Positions 1 through 10,187 of a stretch of 64,000 nucleotides of DNA are shown here, in pieces (within the stretch, counting starts at the first letter, position 1; each line of letters begins with the position of its first letter). The position numbers and the translations under genes are program-made. The notes under the pieces are model-generated. The model saw only the letters and a list, made by a program, of their open reading frames with translations. It was not told the DNA's origin and searched no databases. The stretch comes from Gnomoniopsis sp. IMI 355080 (Eukaryota > Ascomycota > Sordariomycetes > Diaporthales > Gnomoniaceae), in assembly GCA_027946555.1 (NCBI GenBank), contig JAPEVC010000069.1, positions 1 through 64,000 of the forward strand. Direction: 5' to 3'.

Positions 1-565
1 GCCTTCCCCTCCCCCTCCACTTACCGAGAAAAGTGCGGGGTCCATGAGTCCACGCAGGTGGCAGTCCGCACCAACGCCAATGTGACCCTGAATACTTCGT
101 TCCCAAGACTACCTAGGCCTGCTAGGTACCCTACCAGATAAGCTTGGGATCAAGGATCACAGCTCTAACCGACACTGTTACTACTATGAAAACGCTAGCT
201 CGGAGATGGACTCGGTATCAATCCCCGGAAGCCGGGAGGATTGGTGCTCCTGAAGACCCCATGGGGGAAACAAAAAAGGGGGGCCAAGTTCAGCCGGTGT
301 CCTCTGCGACATGGGGATGCCTCATCATCCTCGAGGAGTACAAGTAGCTGATAGATAATTCCGAGAACTGCCACTCGCTTATACAATACATCTGTCTGTT
401 GCTGTTGGTTTTTTTGGTTTTTTTTTTGTGTGGCCCATTATCTTGAAGAGGTTGACGTGGACGTCGACTATTGAAACAGCTCCTCACTCACCCAGACTCA
501 ACCAGACAACATCCTATAAGCACCACCTGCTATATCTGGGTATATCTAGGTATCCCTCTCCAACC
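1..565. other. intergenic / 5' leader of aldehyde dehydrogenase
   Basis: No gene is supported here. A T-rich tract lies at about 406-428 and the stretch 430-565 is probably the promoter and 5' leader of the downstream aldehyde dehydrogenase. A CCTAGG-containing motif is at about 110-125. On the minus strand, an ATG at 45 followed by a GTAAGT donor at 24 could be the first exon of a gene running off the window, but seven codons are too little to support a call. Confidence 0.5.
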
Positions 566-2104
566 ATGGCTTCCAACGGCACTGCCCTTCCCATCCACAG
601 CAAAGGCGCCACCGTGCCCTTCTTCATCGACGGGAAAGATGTCGTCGGCTTAAAGACGTTCGACGTGACCAACCCAGGTACCGGCAAGGTCGTTCACACA
701 TGTGGCAGCGCTTCCGTGGACGACGCCCAAGCCGCGGTAGACGCCGCAGCCAAGGCGCTGCCAGCATGGAAGGCTATGCTACCTACCAAGCGTCGTGAGA
801 TTTTCTTGAAGGCTGCTGAGATCATGGAGAAGCGCCGCGATGAGCTAGCAAACACCCATATGGAAGAGCTCGGTGTGTCGAGACAATGGGCCGACTTCAA
901 CATTGGCGTGGCCAAGGACCTTATCCTCGATGTTGCTGGCCGGCTGGTCACGATAGAAGGGTCAATTCCGACGACCCAGGACCCAAACACAGGGGCGCTG
1001 GTCGTGAAGGAGCCGTTCGGCGTGGTCTTGGCTATAGCGCCTTGGTGAGCTTCTTACCAACTCATGCGTTCCTCATTCAGAGAGGACATATCATGCCCAG
1101 CACTCACTAACCCGCAAGCACAAAGGAACGCTCCCTACATCCTCGGCACACGCTCCGTCGTCTTCCCCTTGGCGGCTGGTAACACGGTTATCTTCAAGGT
1201 CAGCGAGCTCAGCCCAAAGACTATGTGGGGCATTGTCTCTGTCCTGGCGGAAGCCGGCCTTCCCGCAGGCGTGCTCAACATGCTCGCGCACGAGCCCGCC
1301 AACGCGGCGGCCGTCACCAGTGCGCTCATCGCCAACCCGCACGTCAAGAAGATTAACTTCACGGGCTCGACCATGGTTGGTCGCATCATCGGTAAGCTCG
1401 CCGGCGAGCACCTCAAGCCCGTGCTGCTCGAGTTGGGCGGCAAGGCGCCCGCCATCGTGTGGGAGGACGCAGACCTCGACCGTGCGGCCATGCAGTGTAC
1501 GCTGGGCGCCTTCCTCAACAGTGGACAGATCTGCATGAGCACGGAGCGCGTAATTGTTCACAAGAATGTCGCTGCGGCCTTTGAGGCAAAGTTCACGGCC
1601 GCCGTGGGCACCATCTTCCCCAACAGTGGGGAGGCACCCTTGCTCATCCACCAGCCGGCCGTCGAGAAGAACAAGAAGCTCCTGCGGGACGCCAAGGACA
1701 AGGGTGCCAGCTTGCTGAACGGCGACGTGGACGATGCGGAAGACGTACCGACGCGCATGCGACCGATCATCGTCAAGGGCGTGACCACCGACATGGACCT
1801 GTACAAGACGGAGTCGTTTGGCCCGTCGGTGGCGCTGTTCGAGGTCGAGACCGAGGAGGAAGCGCTGCGGCTCGCGAATGATACCGAGTATGGCCTATCA
1901 TCCGCGGTGTTCACCGAGGATTTACGGAGGGGACTGAGGCTGGCCAAGGGCATTGAGACGGGCGCGGTTCACATCAACTCGATGAGTGTGCACGATGAGG
2001 CGGCGCTGCCACACGGCGGAGCCAAGGCTTCAGGTTATGGGCGGTTCAACTCGATTGGGCTGGACGAGTGGGTGAGGACCAAGACGATCACTTACCAGTA
2101 TTAA
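566..2104 (+). CDS. NAD(P)+-dependent aldehyde dehydrogenase (vanillin/salicylaldehyde dehydrogenase-like)
   Basis: Oxidises an aldehyde to the acid; expected cytosolic. Exons are 566-1044 and 1126-2104 (intron 1045-1125, GTGAGC..AAAG with a CTAAC branch site), giving 485 residues, normal for the ALDH superfamily. Splicing rebuilds the conserved PWNAP block (W160-N161). The general base E262 lies in ELGGKAP and the catalytic nucleophile C296 in SGQICMS; the C-terminal GYGRF block is also present. The start at 566 has a good context (CAACCATGG) and removes a non-homologous upstream extension of the same frame. The similarity to aromatic-aldehyde dehydrogenases (vanillin, salicylaldehyde) is inferred from overall sequence style, so the substrate is unproven. 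The next genes (P450, NmrA-like, DUF3445) are also oxidoreductases, so a shared pathway is possible. Confidence 0.93.
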
Positions 2105-3977
2105 AGCAGACGAATCAGAAAAACTACCCGGAAGCGGGCCCGGCTTGAGGTCAACTCATCCGGGTGTAAAAAGCCTGTTGAGCTGAGCAATGCGATACAA
2201 TTCACATTATGGCATCTTATCCTGAGAATGCGTAAAGGTGCATCAGATCCGTGGCGTCTCACCACATCACCACACTTGCTGCAATGTCGGAAGCCGACGC
2301 GGTCCACTTCGAGGCCGGTCACTTGTGGCGGAGCGTCATTCTTGCTTTCTTCTTCTTCTTTTTCTTCTCCGTACTGCAGGTCGCCCGATGGGTCAATGCA
2401 TCTCATGCATGCGGCCACGACACGCTCGTCCTGCCCCGTCCTGTAGGGCTCGATCTCATCCTGCAGGCTCGATCTTGTTTTGCTTGGTGTCGCACAACAA
2501 CCCTACTCCGAGTCTCCACCATCCGCGTGTTGCGTTCCAGGCTAACGGGCCTGCTGTACTATGTAGGTTTCCCTGACACTGTATATTGAAACCGTATGAT
2601 TCGATTCGCCCCGGAATAATAGGCAGGTCTGGGTTTCCGGACAACTTTACTTTACGGCTTCATCATGAGCCGCTGTCTCTACCGTCAATGCCGGCATCCT
2701 CGCCTGCATACGATGCGCGTGCTCACAAGACTCGACAGGGCTTTTGATCGACACAAGGTTTTGGTGTTCGCTTCTTATAGTTGAATTGTTGTTTCACGGG
2801 GCTTTGCAGCCTGCCAGCTCCCGAGGCTCGGATACCTACTTCGAGATGATGGGCTCACAACCAGCCAGACAACATCGCGTGACGGATCGATTGTGGTACA
2901 GCCTTCGATCTCCAGCCCTCGTTGATCTCTGGAATGTATGTCGCAGATTTTTGGACGCCTCTTATGCTCGCACAAGTACAGGATGCCAGGATGCCAAGGT
3001 GCTGCCATCGATTCCGGAAGAGAGTTGTGAACCACGAGGGTGTTGGAAGACGGCACCACTCTTTCAAGTGTGGGCAAACGAATGATCCCAGGTCAGGAGC
3101 TCAGGCGAGTTCAAACACGATGTTCCGATTAGTCCACCAGTGTCTCGAGACTGTCGTCACACCACCCCAGACGCGGCGGCGGACCCGTAAAATACTTTTT
3201 TCCTTTGCACCGGGGAACATCCAGAAGAAGCAAACAACCGAATATGCTGATGAAATATATTTATCGCCGGGCCGAGGTGAGCGGGCGAGCCTCCGTCAGC
3301 CGCACTGCGTGCTTGCTTCTGCAAACACAAGTTCCCTCACCATCTTGCAGCTATTTCCCGAAAAAACTAGACAGGGTGAAGTAGCAGCGCGCTACTTGGT
3401 ATTACTTTGCCGCAAAAGAACGCTGTGTTTGTTTCTTTTAGCCACGAAACTTTTTCGAGAATATTCCGAACAGGATCTTGGCCTTGGAAGTACGACGGAT
3501 AAATCGAGGCAGCCAATGAGGTTTGTGAGGATCGTCAACACGACACTCCATCCTCACTTCGCTTCGAAAAACTATCGCCACAAATATTGATTGTGTTGAT
3601 TCAATAGGCCTCAGGCCGCCCTGCAGGATTCTAAAGAAGTGGCGTCCCACACGCGATAGTCCTCAACATGCGCACCCAGTCCGCACCCGATTCGAGGAGG
3701 TGATGGTTTCTTCTTCGTTTCTGGCCGGACATCCATCACCATGGCAAGCGAGTGTGACTCGCTGCTTTTCGTTGTGATTTGTGAGACTGGATCCGGAACT
3801 TATAACAGCAAGCACCCAACGCCCAGCGCGTGCGTGCCACATTAGTTCATCCTTTCACAACCTCATACTTGCTTAAGACTTTCATCCATCTGTCACTCAT
3901 TTTCACCAAGTATCTTTTTTTAGACGGGACAAGACTAACCTGATTACCTTGATACGACTTTGTTGTCCGTTGTCATC
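2105..3977. other. intergenic, no supported gene
   Basis: This 1.9-kb spacer contains only chance reading frames; the longest (2922-3590, plus strand) lacks an ATG start and any recognisable domain. A pyrimidine-rich tract is at about 2340-2370. The last 200 bases should be the P450 promoter, with a TATAAC box-like element at 3801-3806 and a CT-rich leader before the ATG at 3978. Confidence 0.5.
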
Positions 3978-5580
3978 ATGGCACCCATATTGGAGATCCA
4001 TTCCCAATATTTCAGTCTACACACTTTCCTGCTCGTGGGATTAGCAAGTGTGAGTCTCCAAATCATCTCTTTCCTATCAGGATGTAAAAGCTGACTGCTT
4101 ATACCCTTACCGCCAGACCATCGCTGCGCTAGTTGGCCAGTTTGTATACAACATCTACTTTCACCCGCTGGCAGGTTTTCCAGGACCTCTATTGTACCGC
4201 GGCTCCAACATCCCAAAGATCATTCAGCAGATCAGGGGCAATGTGCACAATAAGATGCTTGAGTTGCACCAGCAGTACGGCCCTGTCGTCCGCCTTGCGC
4301 CAGGTGAACTGACCTATACGTCTGCCTCTGCTCTCCACGAGATCTATGGCAATCATCGCGACAAAAAGTCAATGCCCCCTCAGGGATCGCTCGGTAAGAA
4401 CGACAACAAGATGTTTGGTGCCACGGCCTTCATCTGGCTTCAGTCGCGAGCTGAGCACGCCAAACATCGCAAGATCCTCGCAACGTCCTTCTCGGAAGCC
4501 TCCTTGCGCGCTCAGGAGCCCATCCTCCTTGGCTATGCAGACCTTATCATCAAACAGCTGCGCGCTCGCGCTGCAAGAGGCGAGGTTGTTGACTTGTGGG
4601 CCTGGTTCAACTACCTCACCTTTGACGTGATCGGAGATCTTACGTTTGGCGAGCCCTTTGATTGCGTCAAAGATGGCCAATTCCACCCGTGGATCTCTTT
4701 CATCTTTACGAACCTCACCAACATGATGTACGCACAAATCGTCATGACCCTGGGGGGCCTAGGAACCATCATCGAGGCTCTCATCCCGCACCGTGTTTGG
4801 GCCGAGGCTATATCTCATGCCCAAGCCACCCGCGACAAAGTTGACCGCCGCCTTGCGCGCAGCACTGACCGACCAGACTTTGTCGCCGGCTTCATGAAGC
4901 ACATCAACGCGCCCGGCGGCATCACTCCCAATGAGCTCTACGCCGACTCCAACATCTTTCTCATGGCCGGCTCCGAGACGTCTGCGACTCTCCTCGCCGT
5001 CGCCGTCTACTACTTGCTGCGCAACCCGGACACGCTCGCCATACTCCAAGACGAGATCCGCACTGCCTTCTCTGACCCTGAGGACGTCCGCTTCGCATCA
5101 GTGGGCAAGCTTCCCTATCTCCTCGCAGTGATCAACGAGTCGCTGCGCATCCACCCGCCCCTCCCCGCTGGTATCAACCGTGTCGTCCCGGCCGGCGGCG
5201 CCATCATCGATGGGCGCTTCGTTGCGCAGGGCACGGTCCTGCAAGTCCCAGACTGGCCCGCGTTCCACCTCGACGCCAACTTTACCGACCCGTGGGACTT
5301 TGTGCCTGAGCGCTTCTTGGAGCCGCGTCCCGAGCGGTATGCACGGGACAACTGGGCCGTGTTTCAACCGTTCTCGTACGGGAACCGGAATTGTATCGGC
5401 AAGAATTTGGCTTACATGGAGGCCAAGGTTACGCTGTGTCGATTGCTGCTTGCTTTTGATATGGAGCTCATGCCGCAGAGCTGGGATTGGAACAAACAGA
5501 GGGTGTTTCTGCTTTGGGAGAAGCGGCCACTGTATGTGAAGCTTACGGAGAGGGTTTCGGGGGAGAAATTGGTAATATGA
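3978..5580 (+). CDS. cytochrome P450 monooxygenase (CYP65/TRI11-like)
   Basis: Haem-thiolate monooxygenase, ER-anchored. Exons are 3978-4049 and 4117-5580 (67-nt phase-0 intron, GTGAGT..CCAG), giving 511 residues, the usual fungal length. The first exon supplies the N-terminal hydrophobic anchor (about residues 13-35), followed by the YFHPLAGFPGP proline-rich hinge. The I-helix oxygen-activation motif AGSETS is at 308-313, the K-helix ExxR at E365/R368, PERF follows, and the haem loop FSYGNRNCIG carries the ligand C450. Overall style matches the isotrichodermin C-15 hydroxylase-like group common in fungal secondary-metabolite and detoxification loci; that subgroup label is from memory of the family. 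It sits between an aldehyde dehydrogenase and an NmrA-like gene. No P450 reductase or polyketide/terpene backbone gene is nearby. Confidence 0.95.
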
Positions 5581-7263
5581 CTGAGATACGATAACATATA
5601 GATGAACCAACCATGGCATAGTTAAATGGCGCGGAACGGGGAAAATTTCGGGCGTTTATAGAAGGGAAAGTACTCACGCAAGACACAATAATCTTAACCA
5701 TCATCAGTAATGCGCCACAAAGTTCCAATGTCAGCTCTTAGAAGGTAGATCAGCAACTGCCTTCAATCTCCACAAGTTTATATACCAAACAGACCCCACC
5801 CACATCCAATGCTCACGCCCACGAGATCCATCAGCCACTTGACCGACTCTCCGTCTGGACTCTGACCTTCCTTATACGTGCTCCTCCAAACGGTCTCTGT
5901 GAAAGAGTATCAAGAACAGTACTTTGAACAAACCCGATCCTTACGCACAGGAAAGCCGCCGCGGATGTGCCGCGCGAACATATGGAATGGCACGCCGCGA
6001 GATGCAACTTGGCGGTGGGAGGAGACCCAATCAAACCGTCAAAGGCTCTCCAATATTTCGCAAAGCATATGAGGCATTGGGGGGAACCAAGGAACCGCGG
6101 AATAAGGTTGACACCCAGGCGGTGACGACGGGAAGGAAACTAACGGTGACTCAGATTGAAAAAGCGTTGTGTGAGCGAAAGGACGTGGCGATATGTCTAT
6201 TCGGAACGCGAATGTCGTAGAGTTGATGTGTTCAAAGCTACGATGGTGTCTTTTCCAGGCTTCCAGTAGCTACGCGCTTATGTCTCCTTCATATCATAAC
6301 GGAAGAGAGGTGTACACTACCTACATATAGTATAGGCATCGCGCCACTTTAAATAGTCGGACAGCACACTAATATATACATGCATACACACACATATATA
6401 TATATATATATATATCACAAGTATCCTACCTTGATAATTAGTTTTACTTTTATAAAAGCATTTGCGGGACTCGTGATGCGTATATAATACTTGAGACTTT
6501 ATGAAAGTTGTATATATTCCATTAGGTATCAAAGTGCTTTAGCGCTATGAAATAGTCATGATAATATAGGTTACTTACTGAGAAGGAACGAGAAAAGCAG
6601 CGTTTTCATACAAATCATGTGTTTTGCCACCGTCGCGGGGGATCAACAAGCAAGAAAGAGCTGATGTTAGATAAGTCTTGTCCCAGTAGATAGATATGTA
6701 GGAACGCTGTGAGGAGCTCAGTCGTTCTGTGTAGCTCTGCCCGCCTCCATCTCCCCTACTTAGGTATATGATGATCATGTTATGAACCTAGCACCCGGAA
6801 TCGACGTCTATCACATTGGGGATTGCACAATGCATGCCTGCATAAGGATGATCAACCTTCCGGTAGGGCATCTCCTCCCGGATCAATTGGACCCCCTTTA
6901 AAGCCGCAAGCTGCAACATCGTTTTCACGAAAAGCCAATGCAATTTAGCCTCGGGCGCAAGCGTCCCCCTGTAAACCCCATAGCTGCCGTGGTCCCAGCG
7001 GCGTTATTATGCAGCTGCCGGCTGATATTTGAAGATGTCGCTCATGACGCCTTCGTGGGGAATATTTTTGTAATGCCGATTGCGCAATAATAGCCTATAG
7101 GGTCCCAGCCCCGCGCGCATCGGCCTCCAATAATGAACCACAATCCGTTTTCGTGCTTGGAACAATGTCTACTATAAACTCGTTTTCACGATCGACTGCA
7201 CTTTTCTTCACTCTAGCAATCGTTGCGATATCTGTTCTTTTCTCAAAGTACACAACGTTCGAT
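5581..7263. other. intergenic with AT-rich segment and (TA)n microsatellite
   Basis: No supported gene. The segment 6330-6580 is distinctly AT-rich and includes a CA/TA dinucleotide run at about 6386-6415. A short frame at 5924-6220 (98 codons, plus) has no recognisable features and I do not call it. The final 100 bases hold the promoter of the NmrA-like gene. Confidence 0.5.
7173..7178 (+). promoter_or_regulatory. TATA box candidate for NmrA-like gene
   Basis: TATAAA lies 91 bp upstream of the ATG at 7264, followed by a pyrimidine-rich stretch that could hold the transcription start. Its position argues against using the in-frame upstream ATG at 7165, which would lie before the TATA box. 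Confidence 0.4.
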
Positions 7264-8282
7264 ATGTCTCCCTCTCAAATTCACAAAGTGGCTGTCGTCG
7301 GGGTATGTAGACAATGAGAAATGTGTCCTCTTTTCCCAATCACGGGCATGTTGTGCTCTGCTCGTGTGTTCTGTGCAAGTGAACGTCTCAGGATATTGAG
7401 CAGCAGCAATTGACGAACTTCTTAATTCTATAGGGCACTGGCAGCATAGGCACGCCGATTGTCCAGGAGCTAGTCGACCAGGGGTTTGAGGTTTCTGTCC
7501 TCACCAGAGGTTCCAAAGAAGGCAACGTACCCGAAGGAGTGACCATCAAGACGGTGAACTACGACGACGACGAGTCTATCAAGAGCGCCCTGGCAGGGCA
7601 GGATGCCGTCGTCTCTACTCTTGGTTCGGCCGCTCTTGGTCCGCAGCAGCAGAAGCTCGCCGACGTGGCTTTCTCCAGCGGCGTCAAGCGTTTCATCCCC
7701 TCCGAATTTGGTATCAATACTCGAAAGGTACAAGGTTTGAAAATCGGACAGATTCTAGCAGGCAAGACAAAGCTTGTGGACGACCTCATCAAGAAGGCGG
7801 AACAGAATTCCAACTTCACCTGGACTGGGCTGTCCAATGGCATGTTCTTTGATTATCTGGGCTTCGACGGCAAAGCCAAAAAAGCCACCATTGTGGACTC
7901 TGGCAATGAGCGATTCCAGACAACCACTAGAAAGACTATTGCCAAGGCAGTAGCGTCCATCCTGAAGCATCCACAGGAGACAGCAAATCAGTATTTGAGC
8001 ATTGCATCATTCCAGCCCACGCAGAACGAAATACTGAAAATTGCCGAAGAAGAAACTGGGAGCAAGTGGACTGTAGCCCACGACAATACGGCTGAGCTGC
8101 AGAAAATTGGCGAGGAAAAGCTTGCGAAGGGAGATTACAGTGCGTTCATTCAGCTTTTGAGAGTCCATCTCTACCGGGACGGAGAGGGACACGCGCTGAA
8201 GGACAGCGAGAAGGCCAATAAGCTCTTGGGTCTGCCTGAGGAGGAGGACCTCCGAGCGGAGCTGAAGAAGCTTTTGCCCTAG
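7264..8282 (+). CDS. NmrA-like / isoflavone-reductase-family NAD(P)H-dependent oxidoreductase
   Basis: Atypical short-chain dehydrogenase of the PCBER/isoflavone reductase type, probably cytosolic. Exons are 7264-7302 and 7434-8282 (131-nt phase-0 intron, GTATGT..ATAG), giving 295 residues. The Rossmann loop GGTGSIG (residues 13-19) is exactly rebuilt by splicing. The family landmark PSEFG is present, followed by a GKTKLVDDLIKKA helix whose lysine matches the catalytic Lys position of isoflavone reductases. The C-terminal half has the usual Y/W-rich substrate lobe. An in-frame ATG at 7165 would add 33 residues containing a hydrophobic stretch, but a TATA box lies just downstream of it, so I chose 7264. 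Substrate unknown; fungal members include CipA-like proteins and negative regulators as well as true reductases. Confidence 0.88.
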
Positions 8283-8668
8283 AGCAGGGTGATGCGAAAG
8301 CAAGACATGGGAAGCCTCTTGTTGATCTTATATGATGAGACCTACTTGCCCCGGTAAGAAGCCTGGTCAGGCCTGTGGGTATATAGGAGCTGCGAAAGAT
8401 ATGGAACTGATCATTGTGATACACAATGCCGAGTTTTGCAGACTCACAGATGCGCTTGATCGGTTTACACTACAGTCTGGAAGGAAGATCCAGGATATTT
8501 TGTGGATATCTATCGAGAATTCAACGGCCTGCCTGTTCTGCATTGTGAAGTCTGACAAGTATACCTAGGTGGGGCTTGCGCCAACCTGAAGTCCAATGAC
8601 AACCAGAGGTTCATACAACAACATCCAGGAATCTCTTTTCAGGAGCGTCTTGGAATATCCCTCTGACT
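8283..8668. other. convergent 3' spacer
   Basis: Short spacer between two converging genes, presumably both 3' UTRs. No gene or clear structure seen. Confidence 0.5.
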
Positions 8669-10187
8669 TTAGAAGCCCTGCTGTGCGTGCCACTTCTTCT
8701 CCCACCCAGGAAAGAAGGGACTTTCATCCATAGTTCCGACTTCCCAGTCCTTCGGCACCAAGCCTTGGTCCACTTGCTCCGCTGCCCATTGACGACAAGC
8801 TTGGATTGTTACTTCCTTCACGTGATCAACTGTCTTGTATGTGATCAGACTCTCTTTGCCCTCCTCCAGCACTTTCAACAAGAGAGCCGGCATAAATGGC
8901 TCGTCCCTCAGCTCAGTCAATGGTGTGAACACAGCCTTGAAGTTGAAAACCACGGCTCCGCTCAGTGGCAATCTTCGAAGCGTCTGGTAATCGCATCTTA
9001 ATTTTATGTGTTCAATCTTCAGAGCCTCCTTGTTATTCGCAAACGCACTACGCTCCCAGTTCTCTACCATCCGGGGACTACTGAACAAAGGGGCGTGGTC
9101 CTCCAGGCTCCAGCTGCACCTCTGAATGGGTTGGTCGACGGCCATTTTGGCAAAGAATCGGTCCATGCTAAAGGCCATTTTCTCTGCGTAGTCGGGAACG
9201 TGTTCATGAATATTGCGCAAAGCCTTGCCACGGTTCATGCCGATATCCCAGCCCACGGATGAGCATACCATTACTGCCCGGAGATAGTAGCAGCCGTCGT
9301 TCTCGTTGCGCATGACCATTGCGTAATCTTCTGGGATATTGGCAAATACCACCATGAGCGGCGGTGTGGTCGAAAGATCCGTCTTGGTGTTAAGGAGACG
9401 GTTGTGAAGAATTGTGTCATCGTTCTCCAAGCTGAAGTGCTGCGGATAACGCTTGCAGAGAAACTGGATGAGCATTTCCATCAACTCCCGGCACGCTAAC
9501 TCTGAGCCTGGATCAGTGAAGAATACGAGGTCCCCGTGGTTCTTCAACAATGTCTGCCGAGCAGCCATAGTGGTCGCATAATTCTGTTCAAGTTCCACCC
9601 ACCAATCTGGATCGAATTTGTAATATGCTGGAATCCTTGATTAGCAGTTTTTCCAAGAGATTTCACTCCAGCTGATTTTTGGTGCTGAACCTACCCATGG
9701 TCTGATGATACGTCCATCTAAAAGGACGAAAAGGACGAAAAATGGCCTTATTAATGTCGAAGTGAGCCCCATATGGGTTGGGATATCGCGTTCCCGTGAG
9801 CACTGAGTAATCTGGGAATCTGCCTAAAGCCCTTATGTCCTGGGTAGAAAAGCCTGTAGGCGTGAAGAGGTTGTCCTGGTCCCAGTCTGCGGTCCTTGTG
9901 GAAGGAACGGCACGTTGATAGAGGACTTCTGGAGATGGGTCCGGGTATGGCCCATCTGAGTCCTTGTCAAGCTTGAGAATGCTTAGAGTGTGACGCCGAG
10001 ATGGAGGGAACTGGAGAATCCACGGATTCTTCTTGAGCGTGCTACTTGACACGGGCTGCGCAGACGATCTCGACCTTGTTCTTACATGACGCACAATCAA
10101 GCCGAGAATTAAGACCGTCAGGGCGTAAGCTGCCAGATGAAGTGGCGGAGGCCTGGTGCCGAACCTGAGTAAATCATCAAGCCTCAT
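8669..10187 (-). CDS. DUF3445 protein, haem-dependent oxidative N-demethylase-like, membrane-anchored
   Basis: Members of DUF3445 include the alpha subunit of bacterial haem-dependent oxidative N-demethylase, which removes methyl groups from secondary amines; the fungal substrate is unknown. Exons are complement(9695-10187) and complement(8669-9627), with a 67-nt intron 9628-9694, giving 483 residues. A membrane anchor is visible at residues 16-34, then a basic segment. Family signatures seen: FPPSRR, the junction QTMAYYKFDPDWW (the A codon is split by the intron), and LRRLPLSGAVVF followed by FTPLTEL. The ATG at 10187 was chosen because the 15 upstream in-frame codons precede the anchor without added features; an ATG-like start at 10232 is less likely. 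It converges on the NmrA-like gene. The N-terminal anchor distinguishes it from the soluble bacterial enzyme. Confidence 0.85.

Noticed and set aside
25..45. Possible minus-strand first exon (ATG at 45, GTAAGT donor at 24)
   Set aside because: Only seven codons before the window edge; good donor consensus but nothing to confirm it.
2922..3590. 222-codon plus-strand reading frame
   Set aside because: No ATG at the start of the frame, no domain or signal, amino-acid composition looks random; overlaps other equally long chance frames.
6386..6415. TA-rich run as a repeat-induced mutation (RIP) remnant
   Set aside because: It is a simple microsatellite in a short AT-rich segment; no duplicated element or broad C-to-T skew is visible.
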